Part shown: positions 10,401-18,872 of the stretch, piece by piece
Position numbering within the stretch: position 1 is the stretch's first letter
How the letters are laid out: every line of letters starts with the position of its first letter
Assembly: GCF_007989805.1 (NCBI RefSeq)
Contig: NZ_BJUB01000006.1
Coordinates: 62,001 to 126,000 of the forward strand
DNA: 64,000 nt
Source: Cellulomonas xylanilytica
Lineage (GTDB): Bacteria > Actinomycetota > Actinomycetes > Actinomycetales > Cellulomonadaceae
Direction of reading: 5' to 3'
Notes under the pieces: generated by a model
Told to the model about the DNA's origin: nothing
The model's input: the letters and a program-made list of their open reading frames with translations, nothing else
The model's database searches: none
Position numbers and translations under genes: made by a program

Positions 10401-10536
10401 TGACCACGGCGTCGACCGGGGCGTCGTTGCCCGGAGCGGCGGTCACACGGGTGGCACGGCGGCGGCGCGGAGGTGCGGGCGGTGCCTCACCCCCGGCGGT
10501 CGTCACGTCTGGGGTGGGGGTGTTCTCGTCGGTCAC
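7444..10536 (-). CDS. rne: Ribonuclease E/G family endoribonuclease
   Basis: RNase E starts bulk mRNA decay and processes rRNA and tRNA. I begin at GTG 10536, eight bases after AGGAG, giving 1030 residues; a longer frame upstream is low-complexity. Residues 1 to about 470 are disordered, alternating Ala/Pro, Arg-rich (RRRRRAG-type) and acidic blocks. The catalytic core starts near 472 (MIVREKNARTQIAVLEDG) with an embedded S1 region. Metal-binding aspartates lie in VVDVNTGKF (D765) and IDFIDM (D812), and the zinc-link cysteines in CEHCHGRG (C867, C870). A His-rich, acidic tail of about 150 residues follows. The long arm sits before the core, the actinobacterial layout, unlike E. coli where the scaffold arm is C-terminal. 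Confidence 0.95.
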   Translation of the reverse strand: MTDENTPTPDVTTAGGEAPPAPPRRRRATRVTAAPGNDAPVDAVVTVQAPVEPPAAEPAAVPAPVVETPAADAPAAPAAPPKKKSRRVTRTVVATPVDEAPVAPAEADAGTEPVVDVAPEVVEPEPTKAAPRRRRAGTRAAAAPEPAPAPVDEVEEEEAEGAATLDVLAELAAAAEQADVAEPVEPANATTSTTSTGSRFATTALLFQAPDPSTARPRRRRAQASTGSPEEISEAAHRAERDAAQDATGTGTAEQVEATEQAAAPSSRGSRRRGRRGRSGDAAPVEDAVVEDVEADEELPAAEVGEQAADEQSTDEASDDQVETDEDDEAEATDEGAPGAPRRRRRRGGRGRRSRPEAGATEDADEAEDESDEGTDADTEADADDAAGEGDGSSRRRRRRRRGSSRGDSGDQGEPRPARTRAASDEVTALRGSTRLEAKRQRRRDGRDAGRRRQIITESEFLARRESVDRSMIVREKNARTQIAVLEDGVLVEHYVSNQAQSSMVGNVYLGRVQNVLPSMEAAFVDVGKGRNAVLYAGEVNWDAAGLEGGSARRIEQALKSGDPVLVQVTKDPIGHKGARLTSQVTLAGRYLVYVPGGGMTGISRKLPDTERNRLKKILREIVPDSAGVIVRTAAEGASEDELRADIARLQGQWEAIEKKSKTASAPALLQGEPDMAIRVVRDIFNDDFSSLVVEGADAWSTISSYIDELAPDLAQKVSRWESDADVFAEHRIDEQLAKGMDRKVWLPSGGSLVIDRTEAMTVVDVNTGKFTGSGGTLEETVTRNNLEAAEEIVRQLRLRDIGGIIVIDFIDMVLESNRDLVLRRLVECLGRDRTKHQVAEVTSLGLVQMTRKRVGQGLVEAFSETCEHCHGRGFIVHEDPIEKNNQRPDAGAQQQPAATVDGEAKRSRRKRGGAKEPVAHLPHAGVPVLPEAREAVKATLATIAAAAAHAHEHDHEHHAPAEVAEPTEAAAPSAPALDVLAEFAGARSTEPESDGPVEELELTAVPADVFEADDEPADDAADADTTRQD

Positions 10537-11016
10537 GCGAAGTGCTCCTGGGTACCGGGCATCGCCACCCACACGCGGCGGTGCTCGGTCGGTCGGTCGT
10601 CGCACGCGTGCTGCGCGGCGACGGAAAGTCGGCGGTCGTGGCTGCTGCACCCGGTCGGCGCCATCGCCTGCGGGGCCGGAGCCGCCGGTCCCGATCGGGG
10701 ACCAGCGGGTGGCGAAGCGGCGGCTGGCGCGCACGACATGCTGGTGCTGCGAGCTCAAGGGTCCCGGGGCGGTGTGGTCGTCCTAGGAGCCGGGGTCAGT
10801 ATCGCACAGGGGTCTTCGCACGGCGTGCCGCCCGCTCCCCGCGGCGAGTCGGGGTGTGACGTACTTCCCCGTCCGGTGGCTTGGAGCACCGAGACGGCAG
10901 GGGCAGACTGGACCCGGTCCCCGCGTTCTCGGCCAGGCGTCTGACCTGGCCGGTCGTCTTGTCCGTCAGCCGCCCGGACCTCCGACCCGACGGACGCCTC
11001 GCACCTCGGAGCACAG
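10537..11016. other. 480-base divergent intergenic region, rne and cydA
   Basis: No gene with a credible ribosome site is visible. For rne there is a -10-like GATACT on the minus strand (plus AGTATC, 10798-10803), without a clear -35; if used it gives a leader of about 255 bases. For cydA a TTGGAG hexamer (10881-10886) lies 17 bases before CAGACT (10904-10909), a modest promoter match. The cydA GTG has GGAG at 11008-11011. In E. coli the long rne leader mediates autoregulation, so a long leader here may do likewise (inference). Confidence 0.45.
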
Positions 11017-12519
11017 GTGGACACGCTCGACGTGGCACGGTGGCAGTTCGGCATCACGACGGTCTACCACTTCATCTTCGTCCCGCTGACGATCGGCCTC
11101 GCGCCCCTCGTCGCGATCATGCAGACGGCGTGGGTGCGCACCGGCAACGAGCGCTGGCTGCGGCTGACCAAGTTCTTCGGCAAGCTCCTGCTCATCAACT
11201 TCGCGATCGGTGTGGCCACCGGGATCGTGCAGGAGTTCCAGTTCGGGATGGCCTGGAGCGAGTACTCCCGCTTCGTCGGTGACGTGTTCGGAGCACCGCT
11301 GGCCATGGAGGCGCTCGCCGCCTTCTTCGTCGAGTCGACGTTCCTGGGCCTGTGGATCTTCGGCTGGGACAAGCTCCCGAAGAAGATCCACCTCGCGTGC
11401 ATCTGGGCCGTCGCGATCGCTACCAACCTGTCGGCGTACTTCATCCTCGCGGCGAACTCCTGGATGCAGCACCCCGTCGGCGCCACGTTCAACGCCGAGC
11501 GCGGCCGCGCCGAGATGACGGACATCGGCGCCATCCTGTCGAACAACACGCTCCTGGCCGCGTTCCCGCACACGATCTCCGCCGCGTTCCTCACCGCCGG
11601 GACGTTCGTCGCCGGCATCGCCGCGTGGTGGATGGTGCGCCTGGTGCGCGCCGGCCAGGCGGAGAAGGCGCGAGACGTGTACCGGCCCGCCGTCGTCCTC
11701 GGCGTGATCGTCATGGTGATCTCGGGCGTCGGCGTCGCGCTGAGCGGCGACCAGCAGGCCAAGCTGATGTTCGAGCAGCAGCCGACCAAGATGGCGGCCG
11801 CCGAGGCGCTGTGCCAGACCAGCTCGAACGTGCCCTTCTCGCTGCTCGCGATCGGGCCGCTCGGCACCGGTGACGACTGCGACAAGGTCACGCACCTGCT
11901 CGAGATCCCGGGCGCGCTGTCGTTCCTGGCCACGGGCGACTTCTCGGCGACCCTGCAGGGCACCGACCAGCTGCAGCAGGAGTACACCGACCGGTTCGGG
12001 TACACCGACGCCGACGGCGAGCCGATCAGCTACATCCCGAACCTGGCCGTCACCTACTGGGGCTTCCGGCTGATGATCGGGTTCGCCCTCGGGTCGGCCG
12101 CGCTGGCCGTGGTGGCGTTCTGGGTGACCCGCAAGGGTCGCGTGAGCGGCAACGTGTGGGTCGGCCGCCTGGGCATCGCCGCGATCGCGACCCCGTTCCT
12201 GGCGTCGTCGTTCGGCTGGATCTTCACCGAGATGGGCCGCCAGCCGTGGGTCGTCGCGCCCAACCCGAACCCCGGCGGAGTGGACGGCGTCTGGCTGCTC
12301 ACGGCGCGCGGCGTGTCCACGGTGACCAGCACCGGGACGATCCTGACGAGCCTGATCGCCTTCACGCTCCTGTACGGGATCCTCGCCGTCTTCTGGTTCC
12401 GACTCATGCACCGGTACGCCATCCAGGGCGTCGCCGACAGCGAGCACGACCACAGCCCGGACAACCCCGACAACGACCCGGACACGGCGCACGAGCGCCC
12501 GCTGTCGTTCGCGTACTGA
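11017..12519 (+). CDS. cydA: Cytochrome bd ubiquinol/menaquinol oxidase subunit I
   Basis: CydA carries hemes b558, b595 and d and oxidises quinol while reducing oxygen at high affinity. The 500-residue protein begins at GTG 11017, five bases after GGAG. The heme-ligand histidine is at about residue 18 in ITTVYHFIFVPLTIG, multiple membrane helices follow, and the conserved FTEMGRQPWVV segment lies near 405. An acidic, His-containing tail ends the chain. In Actinobacteria the quinol is menaquinol. CydB follows after 15 bases, then cydD and cydC, making a complete structural and assembly operon. Such oxidases are usually induced at low oxygen, but no specific operator is evident here. Confidence 0.97.
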   Translation: MDTLDVARWQFGITTVYHFIFVPLTIGLAPLVAIMQTAWVRTGNERWLRLTKFFGKLLLINFAIGVATGIVQEFQFGMAWSEYSRFVGDVFGAPLAMEALAAFFVESTFLGLWIFGWDKLPKKIHLACIWAVAIATNLSAYFILAANSWMQHPVGATFNAERGRAEMTDIGAILSNNTLLAAFPHTISAAFLTAGTFVAGIAAWWMVRLVRAGQAEKARDVYRPAVVLGVIVMVISGVGVALSGDQQAKLMFEQQPTKMAAAEALCQTSSNVPFSLLAIGPLGTGDDCDKVTHLLEIPGALSFLATGDFSATLQGTDQLQQEYTDRFGYTDADGEPISYIPNLAVTYWGFRLMIGFALGSAALAVVAFWVTRKGRVSGNVWVGRLGIAAIATPFLASSFGWIFTEMGRQPWVVAPNPNPGGVDGVWLLTARGVSTVTSTGTILTSLIAFTLLYGILAVFWFRLMHRYAIQGVADSEHDHSPDNPDNDPDTAHERPLSFAY

Positions 12520-12534
12520 GCGGAGCAGACGACC

Positions 12535-13602
12535 ATGGAGCTCACGACCGTCTGGTTCCTCCTCATCGCCGTCCTGTGGACCGGCTACCTCGTGCTGGAG
12601 GGGTTCGACTTCGGGGTCGGCATGCTGCTCGGCCTGCTGTCGCGCGGCGACCGCGCGGCCAAGGACCGGGACCGCCGCGTCATGATCAACACGATCGGCC
12701 CCGTGTGGGACGGCAACGAGGTGTGGCTGCTCACTGCGGGCGGCGCCACGTTCGCGGCGTTCCCCGAGTGGTACGCGACCATGTTCTCCGGGTTCTACCT
12801 GCCGCTCCTGCTGATCTTGCTCGCGCTCATCGTGCGCGTGGTGGCCTTCGAGTGGCGCGGCAAGATCGACGACGACCGGTGGCGGGCGCTGGCCGACCGG
12901 TGCCTGATGGTCGGTTCGTGGGTGCCCGCGGTGCTCTGGGGCGTGGCGTTCGGCAACCTGGTCCGCGGTGTGGAGCTCGACGCGGACCACCAGTACGTCG
13001 GCGGCTTCTGGGCGCTGCTCAACCCGTTCGCGCTGCTCGGCGGCGCCACGACGGCACTCCTCTTCCTCACCCACGGCGCGGTGTTCCTCGCGCTGAAGTC
13101 GGACGGGGAGATCCGGGCGCGCGCCGGGGCGTTCGCCGCGCGGTCGTCCGTCGTGACCCTGGTCGTGGCGGGCGTCTGGGCCGTGTGGGCGCAGATCGCC
13201 TACTCGGTGCTGTGGACCTGGGCGGCCGTCGTCGTCGCGGCCGCGGCGCTGATCGTGCTCGTCGTCGCCGCGCAGCGCCGCAGGGAGGGCCTCGCGTTCA
13301 CCGCGTCCGCCGTCGCGATCGTCGGGGCCGTCGTCCTGATCTTCGGCTCGATGTACCCGGACGTCATGCCGGCGTTCGACCCGGCCAACTCGCTGACCGT
13401 CACCAACGCGTCGTCCACCGACTACACCCTGACGGTCATGACGTGGGTGGCCGCGTTCCTCACCCCGCTCGTCCTGCTGTACCAGGGCTGGACGTACTGG
13501 GTGTTCCGCAAGCGGATCTCCGCCGACCGGATCCCCGACCACATCGGCCTGACGTTCGACAAGCTTCCCGCCCTGACCACGCAGGCACCCGTCGAGAAGT
13601 GA
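12535..13602 (+). CDS. cydB: Cytochrome bd oxidase subunit II
   Basis: CydB is the second membrane subunit of cytochrome bd and stabilises the heme-bearing CydA. The 355-residue chain begins MELTTVWFLLIAVLWTGYL and has the family-diagnostic LEGFDFGVGMLLG near 22-34 and the conserved VWDGNEVWLLTAGGATFAAF around 58-80. About eight or nine membrane helices are apparent. An ATG follows closely on the cydA stop. Its own stop overlaps the GTG of cydD by GTGA, so translation of the exporter is coupled to the oxidase subunit. Confidence 0.97.
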   Translation: MELTTVWFLLIAVLWTGYLVLEGFDFGVGMLLGLLSRGDRAAKDRDRRVMINTIGPVWDGNEVWLLTAGGATFAAFPEWYATMFSGFYLPLLLILLALIVRVVAFEWRGKIDDDRWRALADRCLMVGSWVPAVLWGVAFGNLVRGVELDADHQYVGGFWALLNPFALLGGATTALLFLTHGAVFLALKSDGEIRARAGAFAARSSVVTLVVAGVWAVWAQIAYSVLWTWAAVVVAAAALIVLVVAAQRRREGLAFTASAVAIVGAVVLIFGSMYPDVMPAFDPANSLTVTNASSTDYTLTVMTWVAAFLTPLVLLYQGWTYWVFRKRISADRIPDHIGLTFDKLPALTTQAPVEK

Positions 13603-15236
13603 GGCCGCTGGACCCGCGTCTCCTCAGGCACGCCCGGGCCGCGCGCGGGTACGTCGCCCTGACCGCCGCGCTCGGCGTCGTCACGGCGGCGCTGGTGGTG
13701 GCGCAGGCGCTGCTGCTCGCGCATGCGCTCGGCGCCGCCGTCTCGGACGGCGCCACCCTGGAGGTGCTCGCGCCGACGATCGGGTGGCTCGCGGCCGTCG
13801 TCGCGGTCCGGGCGCTGGTCACGGCGGTGCAGGAACGCTTTGCGCACCGCGCGGCCACCCGGACGGTCGCCGAGCTGCGCGAGCAGGTGGTGGCGCACGC
13901 CGTGGCACTGGGCCCGCGCTGGCTGGCCACCGGCGAGGGGCCCTCGGTGGTCACCCTGGCCACACGCGGTCTCGACGCGCTCGAGCCGTACTTCGTGCGG
14001 TACCTGCCGCAGCTGCTGCTGGCGGCGACCGTGACCCCCGGCGTCCTGCTCGTCGTGCTGGGGCTCGACTGGATCTCCGCGGGGATCCTCGTCGTCGTGC
14101 TGCCGCTGGTGCCGATCTTCATGGTGCTGGTCGGACGGCTGACCCAGGGACGCTCCGAGCAGGGTCTGGCCGCGATGCAGAGGCTCGGCGCACAGGTCCT
14201 CGACCTGCTGGCGGGCCTGCCGACGCTGCGCGCGCACGGGCGCGAGCGCGGCCCCGGCGCCCGGGTGCGCACGCTCGGCGACGCGCACCGCCAGGCGACC
14301 ATGGGGACGCTGCGCATCGCGTTCCTGTCCGGCATGGTGCTCGAGCTGCTCACCACGCTGTCGGTGGCGCTGGTCGCCGTCGGCATCGGCCTGCGGCTGG
14401 TGGAGGGGCACCTGGACCTGGTCACCGGGATCGCGGTCCTGGTCCTCGCGCCGGAGGTCTTCCTCCCGCTGCGCCAGGTCGGGGTCCAGTTCCACGCCGC
14501 CGCCGACGGCGTCGCGGCCGCAGGACGGGCGTTCGAGGTGCTGGAGACCCCCGTGCCGGCAGCCGGCACCCGGACCGCGCCGGACCTGCGGACGGCGACC
14601 CTGCGGCTCGAGGGCGTGGGCGTGCGGACCTCGGGCGGCAGCACACCGCACGGCCTCGACGTGGTCGTGCGGCCCGGCACGGTCGTCGCACTGACCGGAC
14701 CGAGCGGCGTCGGCAAGACCACGGCCGTCGAGGTCGCGCTGGGGCTGCTGGGCCCCGACGAGGGTCGCGCCTCGATCGACGGCGTCGACCTGGTCGACGT
14801 CGATCCCGCGACCCTCTGGGCGCAGGTGTCGTGGCTGCCGCAGCGGCCCGTCCTCGAGCCCGGGACGGTGGCCGAGCTCGTCGGCGGCGACGACGGGACG
14901 CGCTCGGCCGCCGCCGCGCTCACCGGCCTCGACGGGGTGGTCGCGACCCTGCCCGACGGCTGGGCCACCCCGCTCGGCCGGGGCGGTGCGGGACTGAGCC
15001 TCGGCCAGCGCCAGCGCGTCGCCCTGACCCGCACCCTGCTGTCGCGGACACCGCTGGTGGTCCTCGACGAGCCGACGGCCCACCTGGACGCGGCGGGCGA
15101 GCAGGTGGTCCTCGAGACGGTCCGGGCCCTGCGGGACGCGGGGCGCACCGTGCTGCTCGTGGCGCACCGCCCGTCGCTGGTCGCGCTCGCCGACGAGGTC
15201 GTCCACGTCCGGTCTGCCGCGGCGGTGCTCGCATGA
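13599..15236 (+). CDS. cydD: Thiol reductant ABC exporter subunit CydD
   Basis: CydD with CydC forms a heterodimeric ABC transporter needed for cytochrome bd assembly; in E. coli it exports glutathione and cysteine. I start at GTG 13599, overlapping the cydB stop, giving 545 residues. Six membrane helices occupy about 1-290. The nucleotide-binding domain has Walker A GPSGVGKTT, signature LSLGQRQR and Walker B LVVLDEPTAHLD. Actinobacteria make mycothiol rather than glutathione, so the substrate here is uncertain. The stop overlaps the cydC ATG (ATGA). Confidence 0.95.
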   Translation: MRPLDPRLLRHARAARGYVALTAALGVVTAALVVAQALLLAHALGAAVSDGATLEVLAPTIGWLAAVVAVRALVTAVQERFAHRAATRTVAELREQVVAHAVALGPRWLATGEGPSVVTLATRGLDALEPYFVRYLPQLLLAATVTPGVLLVVLGLDWISAGILVVVLPLVPIFMVLVGRLTQGRSEQGLAAMQRLGAQVLDLLAGLPTLRAHGRERGPGARVRTLGDAHRQATMGTLRIAFLSGMVLELLTTLSVALVAVGIGLRLVEGHLDLVTGIAVLVLAPEVFLPLRQVGVQFHAAADGVAAAGRAFEVLETPVPAAGTRTAPDLRTATLRLEGVGVRTSGGSTPHGLDVVVRPGTVVALTGPSGVGKTTAVEVALGLLGPDEGRASIDGVDLVDVDPATLWAQVSWLPQRPVLEPGTVAELVGGDDGTRSAAAALTGLDGVVATLPDGWATPLGRGGAGLSLGQRQRVALTRTLLSRTPLVVLDEPTAHLDAAGEQVVLETVRALRDAGRTVLLVAHRPSLVALADEVVHVRSAAAVLA

Positions 15237-16951
15237 CGCACGGGACGCTGCGCCGCGCGGTCCGGCTGCTCGACCTCGATCCCCGCCGGTTCGCGCTCGC
15301 CCTGCTGCTCGGGACGCTCGCGCTCGGCTGCGGGGTCGCCCTCGCCGCGGTCTCCGCCTGGCTGATCGCGCGCGCCTCGCAGATGCCGCCCGTGCTCCAG
15401 CTGTCGGTCGCGACCGTCGCGGTGCGCGCGTTCGGCATCGGCCGCGGCGTCCTGCGCTACCTCGAGCGCCTGGTCTCCCACGACGTCGCGCTGCGCGGCA
15501 TGACCCAGCTGCGCACCACCCTGTACGAGCGGCTCGCGGTCGCCCGGCCCGAGACGCTCCTGGCGGTCCGACGCGGTGACCTGCTCGCCCGGGTCGGGGC
15601 GGACGTGGACACGGTCGGTGACGTGGTCGTGCGTGGGCTGCTCCCGGCGGGGGTCGCAGCCGTCCTCGGGGCCGGGACGGTGCTGGCCATGTGCGCCCTG
15701 TGGCCCCCGGCCGGTCTGGCGCTCGGCGCGTGCCTGGTGCTGGCCGGCGTCGTCGCGCCCGCGATCGCGGCCCGGGCCGCACGCAGCACCGAGCAGCGCG
15801 CCCTGCAGAGCCGCGCCGACATGACGGCGACCGCGCTCGGCCTGCTCGACGACGCCGGTCCCCTGCGGGTCGCCGGCCGGGCGGAGGCCGAGCTGGCCGC
15901 CCTGCGCGAGTCCGACCGGCGACTGGCCGCCGCCGCGGACGCCGGGGCCGGTCCCGCCGCGATCGCCGCCGGGCTCGGCCAGCTCGCGGTCGGCATCGCG
16001 ATGCTCGCTGCCCTGCTCACCGGCGTCCCGGCGGTCGGTGCGGGACTGCTCTCCCCCGTCGAGCTCGCCGTCGTCGTGCTCACCCCGCTCGCGGCGTTCG
16101 AGGCGACGTCGCTGCTGCCCGCCGCCGCGATCCAGGTGCAGCGCTCGCGCGCCGCCGCCGTCCGGGTCCTCGCCCTCCTCGACGCCCCCACCGACTCTCC
16201 GGCCACCGACGACGCCGCCGCCGGGCGGCCCCCGCTCGTCGCGTCGGACCTCGCGTGCGGCTGGCCGGGCGCCCCCGCGGTGGTCACCCGCCTGAGCCTC
16301 GACCTGCGCCCGGGCCGGTCCGTCGCCCTCGTGGGACCGTCTGGCACGGGCAAGACGACCGCCCTGCTCACGCTCGCCGGGCTCCTCCCCCGGCAGTCCG
16401 GCTCGCTGACGCTCGACGGGCACGACGTGGGCCACCTCGACCGGCACGCCGTCGCCGCCGCGGTCGTCGTGGGGACCGAGGACGCGCACGTCTTCGGCAC
16501 CACCGTGCTGGAGAACCTGCGCGTCGCGCGCGGTGACCTCACGGCCACGGAGGCGACCGGCATCCTGGCCCGGGTCGGGCTGACCGACTGGCTCGCCGGG
16601 CTGCCCGACGGCCTCGACACCGTCCTCGGCCCCGACGCCCGCACGGTCTCGGGTGGCGAGCGCCGACGGCTGCTCGTCGCACGGGCGCTGGCGTCGTCCG
16701 CGCCCCTCCTGCTCGTGGACGAGCCGGCCGAGCACCTCGACCCGGACCGTGCCGACGCCCTGGTCACCGACCTGCTGGCGGACCCGCGCGGCGTCGTCGT
16801 GGTGACCCACCGGCTCAGCCCGCTGGCCGCAGCGGACGAGGTCGTCCTGCTGGACGGCGGACGCGTCCGGGCCCGCGGGTCCCACGCCACCCTCGTGGCA
16901 ACGGTCCCCGACTACCGTGACGCGTACGAGCGAGAGCGCGCGAACGACTGA
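15233..16951 (+). CDS. cydC: Thiol reductant ABC exporter subunit CydC
   Basis: The partner half-transporter to CydD, 572 residues from ATG 15233 inside the cydD stop. The membrane domain (about 1-315) begins with a helix at FALALLLGTLALGCGVAL. The ATPase domain has Walker A GPSGTGKTT, signature VSGGERRR and Walker B LLLVDEPAEHLD. Some actinobacteria fuse the two halves; here they are separate but coupled through a four-base overlap. The sequence shows no disruption. The gene ends the cyd operon, with a weak hairpin following. Confidence 0.95.
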   Translation: MTHGTLRRAVRLLDLDPRRFALALLLGTLALGCGVALAAVSAWLIARASQMPPVLQLSVATVAVRAFGIGRGVLRYLERLVSHDVALRGMTQLRTTLYERLAVARPETLLAVRRGDLLARVGADVDTVGDVVVRGLLPAGVAAVLGAGTVLAMCALWPPAGLALGACLVLAGVVAPAIAARAARSTEQRALQSRADMTATALGLLDDAGPLRVAGRAEAELAALRESDRRLAAAADAGAGPAAIAAGLGQLAVGIAMLAALLTGVPAVGAGLLSPVELAVVVLTPLAAFEATSLLPAAAIQVQRSRAAAVRVLALLDAPTDSPATDDAAAGRPPLVASDLACGWPGAPAVVTRLSLDLRPGRSVALVGPSGTGKTTALLTLAGLLPRQSGSLTLDGHDVGHLDRHAVAAAVVVGTEDAHVFGTTVLENLRVARGDLTATEATGILARVGLTDWLAGLPDGLDTVLGPDARTVSGGERRRLLVARALASSAPLLLVDEPAEHLDPDRADALVTDLLADPRGVVVVTHRLSPLAAADEVVLLDGGRVRARGSHATLVATVPDYRDAYERERAND

Positions 16952-16961
16952 CGGAGTCCGC

Positions 16962-16990
16962 CCGGTGGCCGACGAGACCCCGACCACCGG
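16962..16990 (+). terminator. Possible cyd operon terminator
   Basis: Arms CCGGTGG (16962-16968) and CCACCGG (16984-16990) could pair around a 15-base loop, 11 bases after the cydC stop. The stem is short and no T-run follows. Confidence 0.35.
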
Positions 16991-17027
16991 AGGCGGTAGG
17001 TGAGGCGGCGGTGGCATCGTAGCGACG

Positions 17028-17972
17028 GTGACGACGATCCTGCTGCCGACCACGATGACCGACGACCCGACGCTGCCCGCCGACGTCCGGGTGGTCCGCT
17101 ACGACGTGGCGGAGCCGGTCCCCGACGACGCCCTCGACGCCGAGGTGCTCGTGCTGTGGGGCAACGGACCCGAGCAGACGGCCGACGCCGCCCGACGCCT
17201 CACCGCGCTGCGCTGGGTGCAGACCCTGGCGGCGGGACCCGACGCCGCGCTCGCGGCGGGGTTCGCCGACGACGTCGTCGTGACGTCGGGGCGCGGCCTG
17301 CACGACGGACCGGTCGCGGAGCACACCCTCGCCCTGGTCCTCGCCGCGGCCCGACGCCTGCCCGACCTGGTCCGCGCGCAGGCGGAGCACCGGTGGGCCG
17401 ACGAGCTCGGCGGCATGCAGGACCTGCGGCCCGGGCCGACGTTCCGGACGCTCGACGGTGCGCAGGTGCTGATCTGGGGCTTCGGCTCGATCGCCGCGCG
17501 GCTGGCGCCGCTGCTGCGGGCTCTGGGTGCGCAGGTCACCGGCGTCGCGACCGCCGCCGGCGACCGCCACGGCTTCCCGGTGATCTCCGCGTTCGACCTG
17601 CCCGACCACCTGCCGCGCACCGACGTGCTCGTCTCGCTGCTGCCCGCCACCGAGCAGACCCGGCACGCGATCGACGCCGACGTCCTGTCGCTCCTGCCCG
17701 CACGCGCGTGGGTGGTGAACGTCGGCCGGGGGACGACGCTCGACGAGGCGGCCCTGCTCGAGGCGATCAGGTCCGACCGGCTGGCGGGCGCCGCGCTCGA
17801 CGTGTTCGAGACGGAGCCGCTCCCGGCCGACTCCCCGCTGTGGGACGAACCCCGGGTGCTGATCAGCCCGCACGCCGCGGGCGGTCGGCCGCGGGGCGCC
17901 GGCGAGCTGGTCACCGAGAACCTCACGGCGTTCCTGGCCGGCCGCACCCTGCGCAACGTGGTCGCGCGCTAG
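17028..17972 (+). CDS. D-isomer-specific 2-hydroxyacid dehydrogenase family protein
   Basis: An NAD(P)-dependent 2-hydroxyacid dehydrogenase of 314 residues. The Rossmann motif [13 protein letters not shown] lies near 145-157. The conserved late block [17 protein letters not shown] is followed by [10 protein letters not shown], holding the catalytic-pair glutamate, and ISPHAAG, holding the catalytic histidine. The substrate is unknown: it resembles the glyoxylate/hydroxypyruvate-reductase and PGDH-like branch but has no regulatory domain. A CATCGT hexamer (17015-17020) ends seven bases before GTG 17028, so it may be leaderless and independent of the cyd operon. Its 3' end overlaps the convergent mutM by four bases. 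Confidence 0.9.
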   Translation: MTTILLPTTMTDDPTLPADVRVVRYDVAEPVPDDALDAEVLVLWGNGPEQTADAARRLTALRWVQTLAAGPDAALAAGFADDVVVTSGRGLHDGPVAEHTLALVLAAARRLPDLVRAQAEHRWADELGGMQDLRPGPTFRTLDGAQVLIWGFGSIAARLAPLLRALGAQVTGVATAAGDRHGFPVISAFDLPDHLPRTDVLVSLLPATEQTRHAIDADVLSLLPARAWVVNVGRGTTLDEAALLEAIRSDRLAGAALDVFETEPLPADSPLWDEPRVLISPHAAGGRPRGAGELVTENLTAFLAGRTLRNVVAR

Positions 17973-18871
17973 AAGCGGCCTCGGCGCGGGCGCGGCTGGC
18001 ACCGCGGGCAGCTGTAGGAGGAGCGGACCATGAACTCGTCGCGCCGCACCGGGGTCCCGCAGCGGGGGCACGGCCGGCCCTCCTGCCCGTACACGGCGAG
18101 CGACCGGTCGAAGTACCCGGAGGCGCCGTTCACGTTGACGTACAGCGCGTCGAAGCTGGTCCCGCCCTGCACCAGCGCCTCGGTCATCACCTCGGCCGCG
18201 CCGTCGAGCGCCCGCTCCACCTCGGACCGCCGCAGCGTCTCGGTGGGCCGCGCGTAGTGCAGCTGCGCCCGCCACAGGCCCTCGTCGGCGTAGATGTTGC
18301 CCACCCCGGACACGACGGTCTGGTCCAGCAGCGCACGCTTGATGCCCGTCCTGCGCCGGCGTACCGCCGCCACCAGCGCCGCACGGTCGAGCACCGGGTC
18401 GAGCAGGTCCCGCGCGATGTGGGCGACGGGCTCCGGCACGACCGCCAGGGCCGAGCCGAACCCGCCCGGCGCACCGTCGGGGGTTGGGACGAGGTCGGGG
18501 ACGCTCAGGTGCCCGAACGTGCGCTGGTCGACGAAGTCGAGCGCCGAGCCGTCGTCGAGGTCGAGCCGCACGCGCAGGTGCGGGTGCTCCGGACGCTCCT
18601 GGCCCGGCTCGCGCACCAGCAGCTGCCCGCTCATGCCGAGGTGCGCCATCAGGGCGTCGTCGTCCTGGTCCAGCAGCAGCCAGAGGAACTTGCCGCGGCG
18701 GACCGCCGCATCCAGCCGGCGGCCACGGAGCCGTCCCGCGAAGTCCAGGGGGCCGTCGACGTGGCGCCGGACGCTGTAGTCGCGCCGCACCTCGACACCC
18801 GTGACGGTGCGGCCCAGCACGTGCCGGGCCAGCCCGTCGCGGACCGTCTCGACCTCGGGCAGCTCGGGCAC
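17969..18871 (-). CDS. mutM: Formamidopyrimidine-DNA glycosylase (Fpg)
   Basis: MutM removes 8-oxoguanine and formamidopyrimidines and cuts the abasic site. The 300-residue protein starts [10 protein letters not shown] with the catalytic Pro2 and Glu3 exactly placed. The C-terminal zinc finger is intact with cysteines at 268, 271, 288 and 291, followed by a basic tail. It lies one base downstream of rnc and completes the rpmF-rnc-mutM cluster, an arrangement also found in mycobacteria. The gene converges with the dehydrogenase without a visible terminator. Confidence 0.97.
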   Translation of the reverse strand: MPELPEVETVRDGLARHVLGRTVTGVEVRRDYSVRRHVDGPLDFAGRLRGRRLDAAVRRGKFLWLLLDQDDDALMAHLGMSGQLLVREPGQERPEHPHLRVRLDLDDGSALDFVDQRTFGHLSVPDLVPTPDGAPGGFGSALAVVPEPVAHIARDLLDPVLDRAALVAAVRRRRTGIKRALLDQTVVSGVGNIYADEGLWRAQLHYARPTETLRRSEVERALDGAAEVMTEALVQGGTSFDALYVNVNGASGYFDRSLAVYGQEGRPCPRCGTPVRRDEFMVRSSYSCPRCQPRPRRGRF

Positions 18872-18872
18872 G

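Noticed and set aside
7351-10944. Plus-strand open frame of about 1200 codons opposite rne
   Set aside because: Antisense to RNase E, low-complexity, no ribosome site, no recognisable motif.
10966-13542. Minus-strand open frame of 858 codons opposite cydA and cydB
   Set aside because: Composition is typical of an antisense frame; the plus strand carries clear oxidase motifs throughout.
13599-16951. Possible cydD-cydC fusion or frameshift
   Set aside because: Each has its own start and complete Walker motifs; the ATGA overlap is normal coupling.
13460-17053. Minus-strand open frame of about 1200 codons opposite cydD and cydC
   Set aside because: Antisense to intact ABC transporter domains; no domain of its own.
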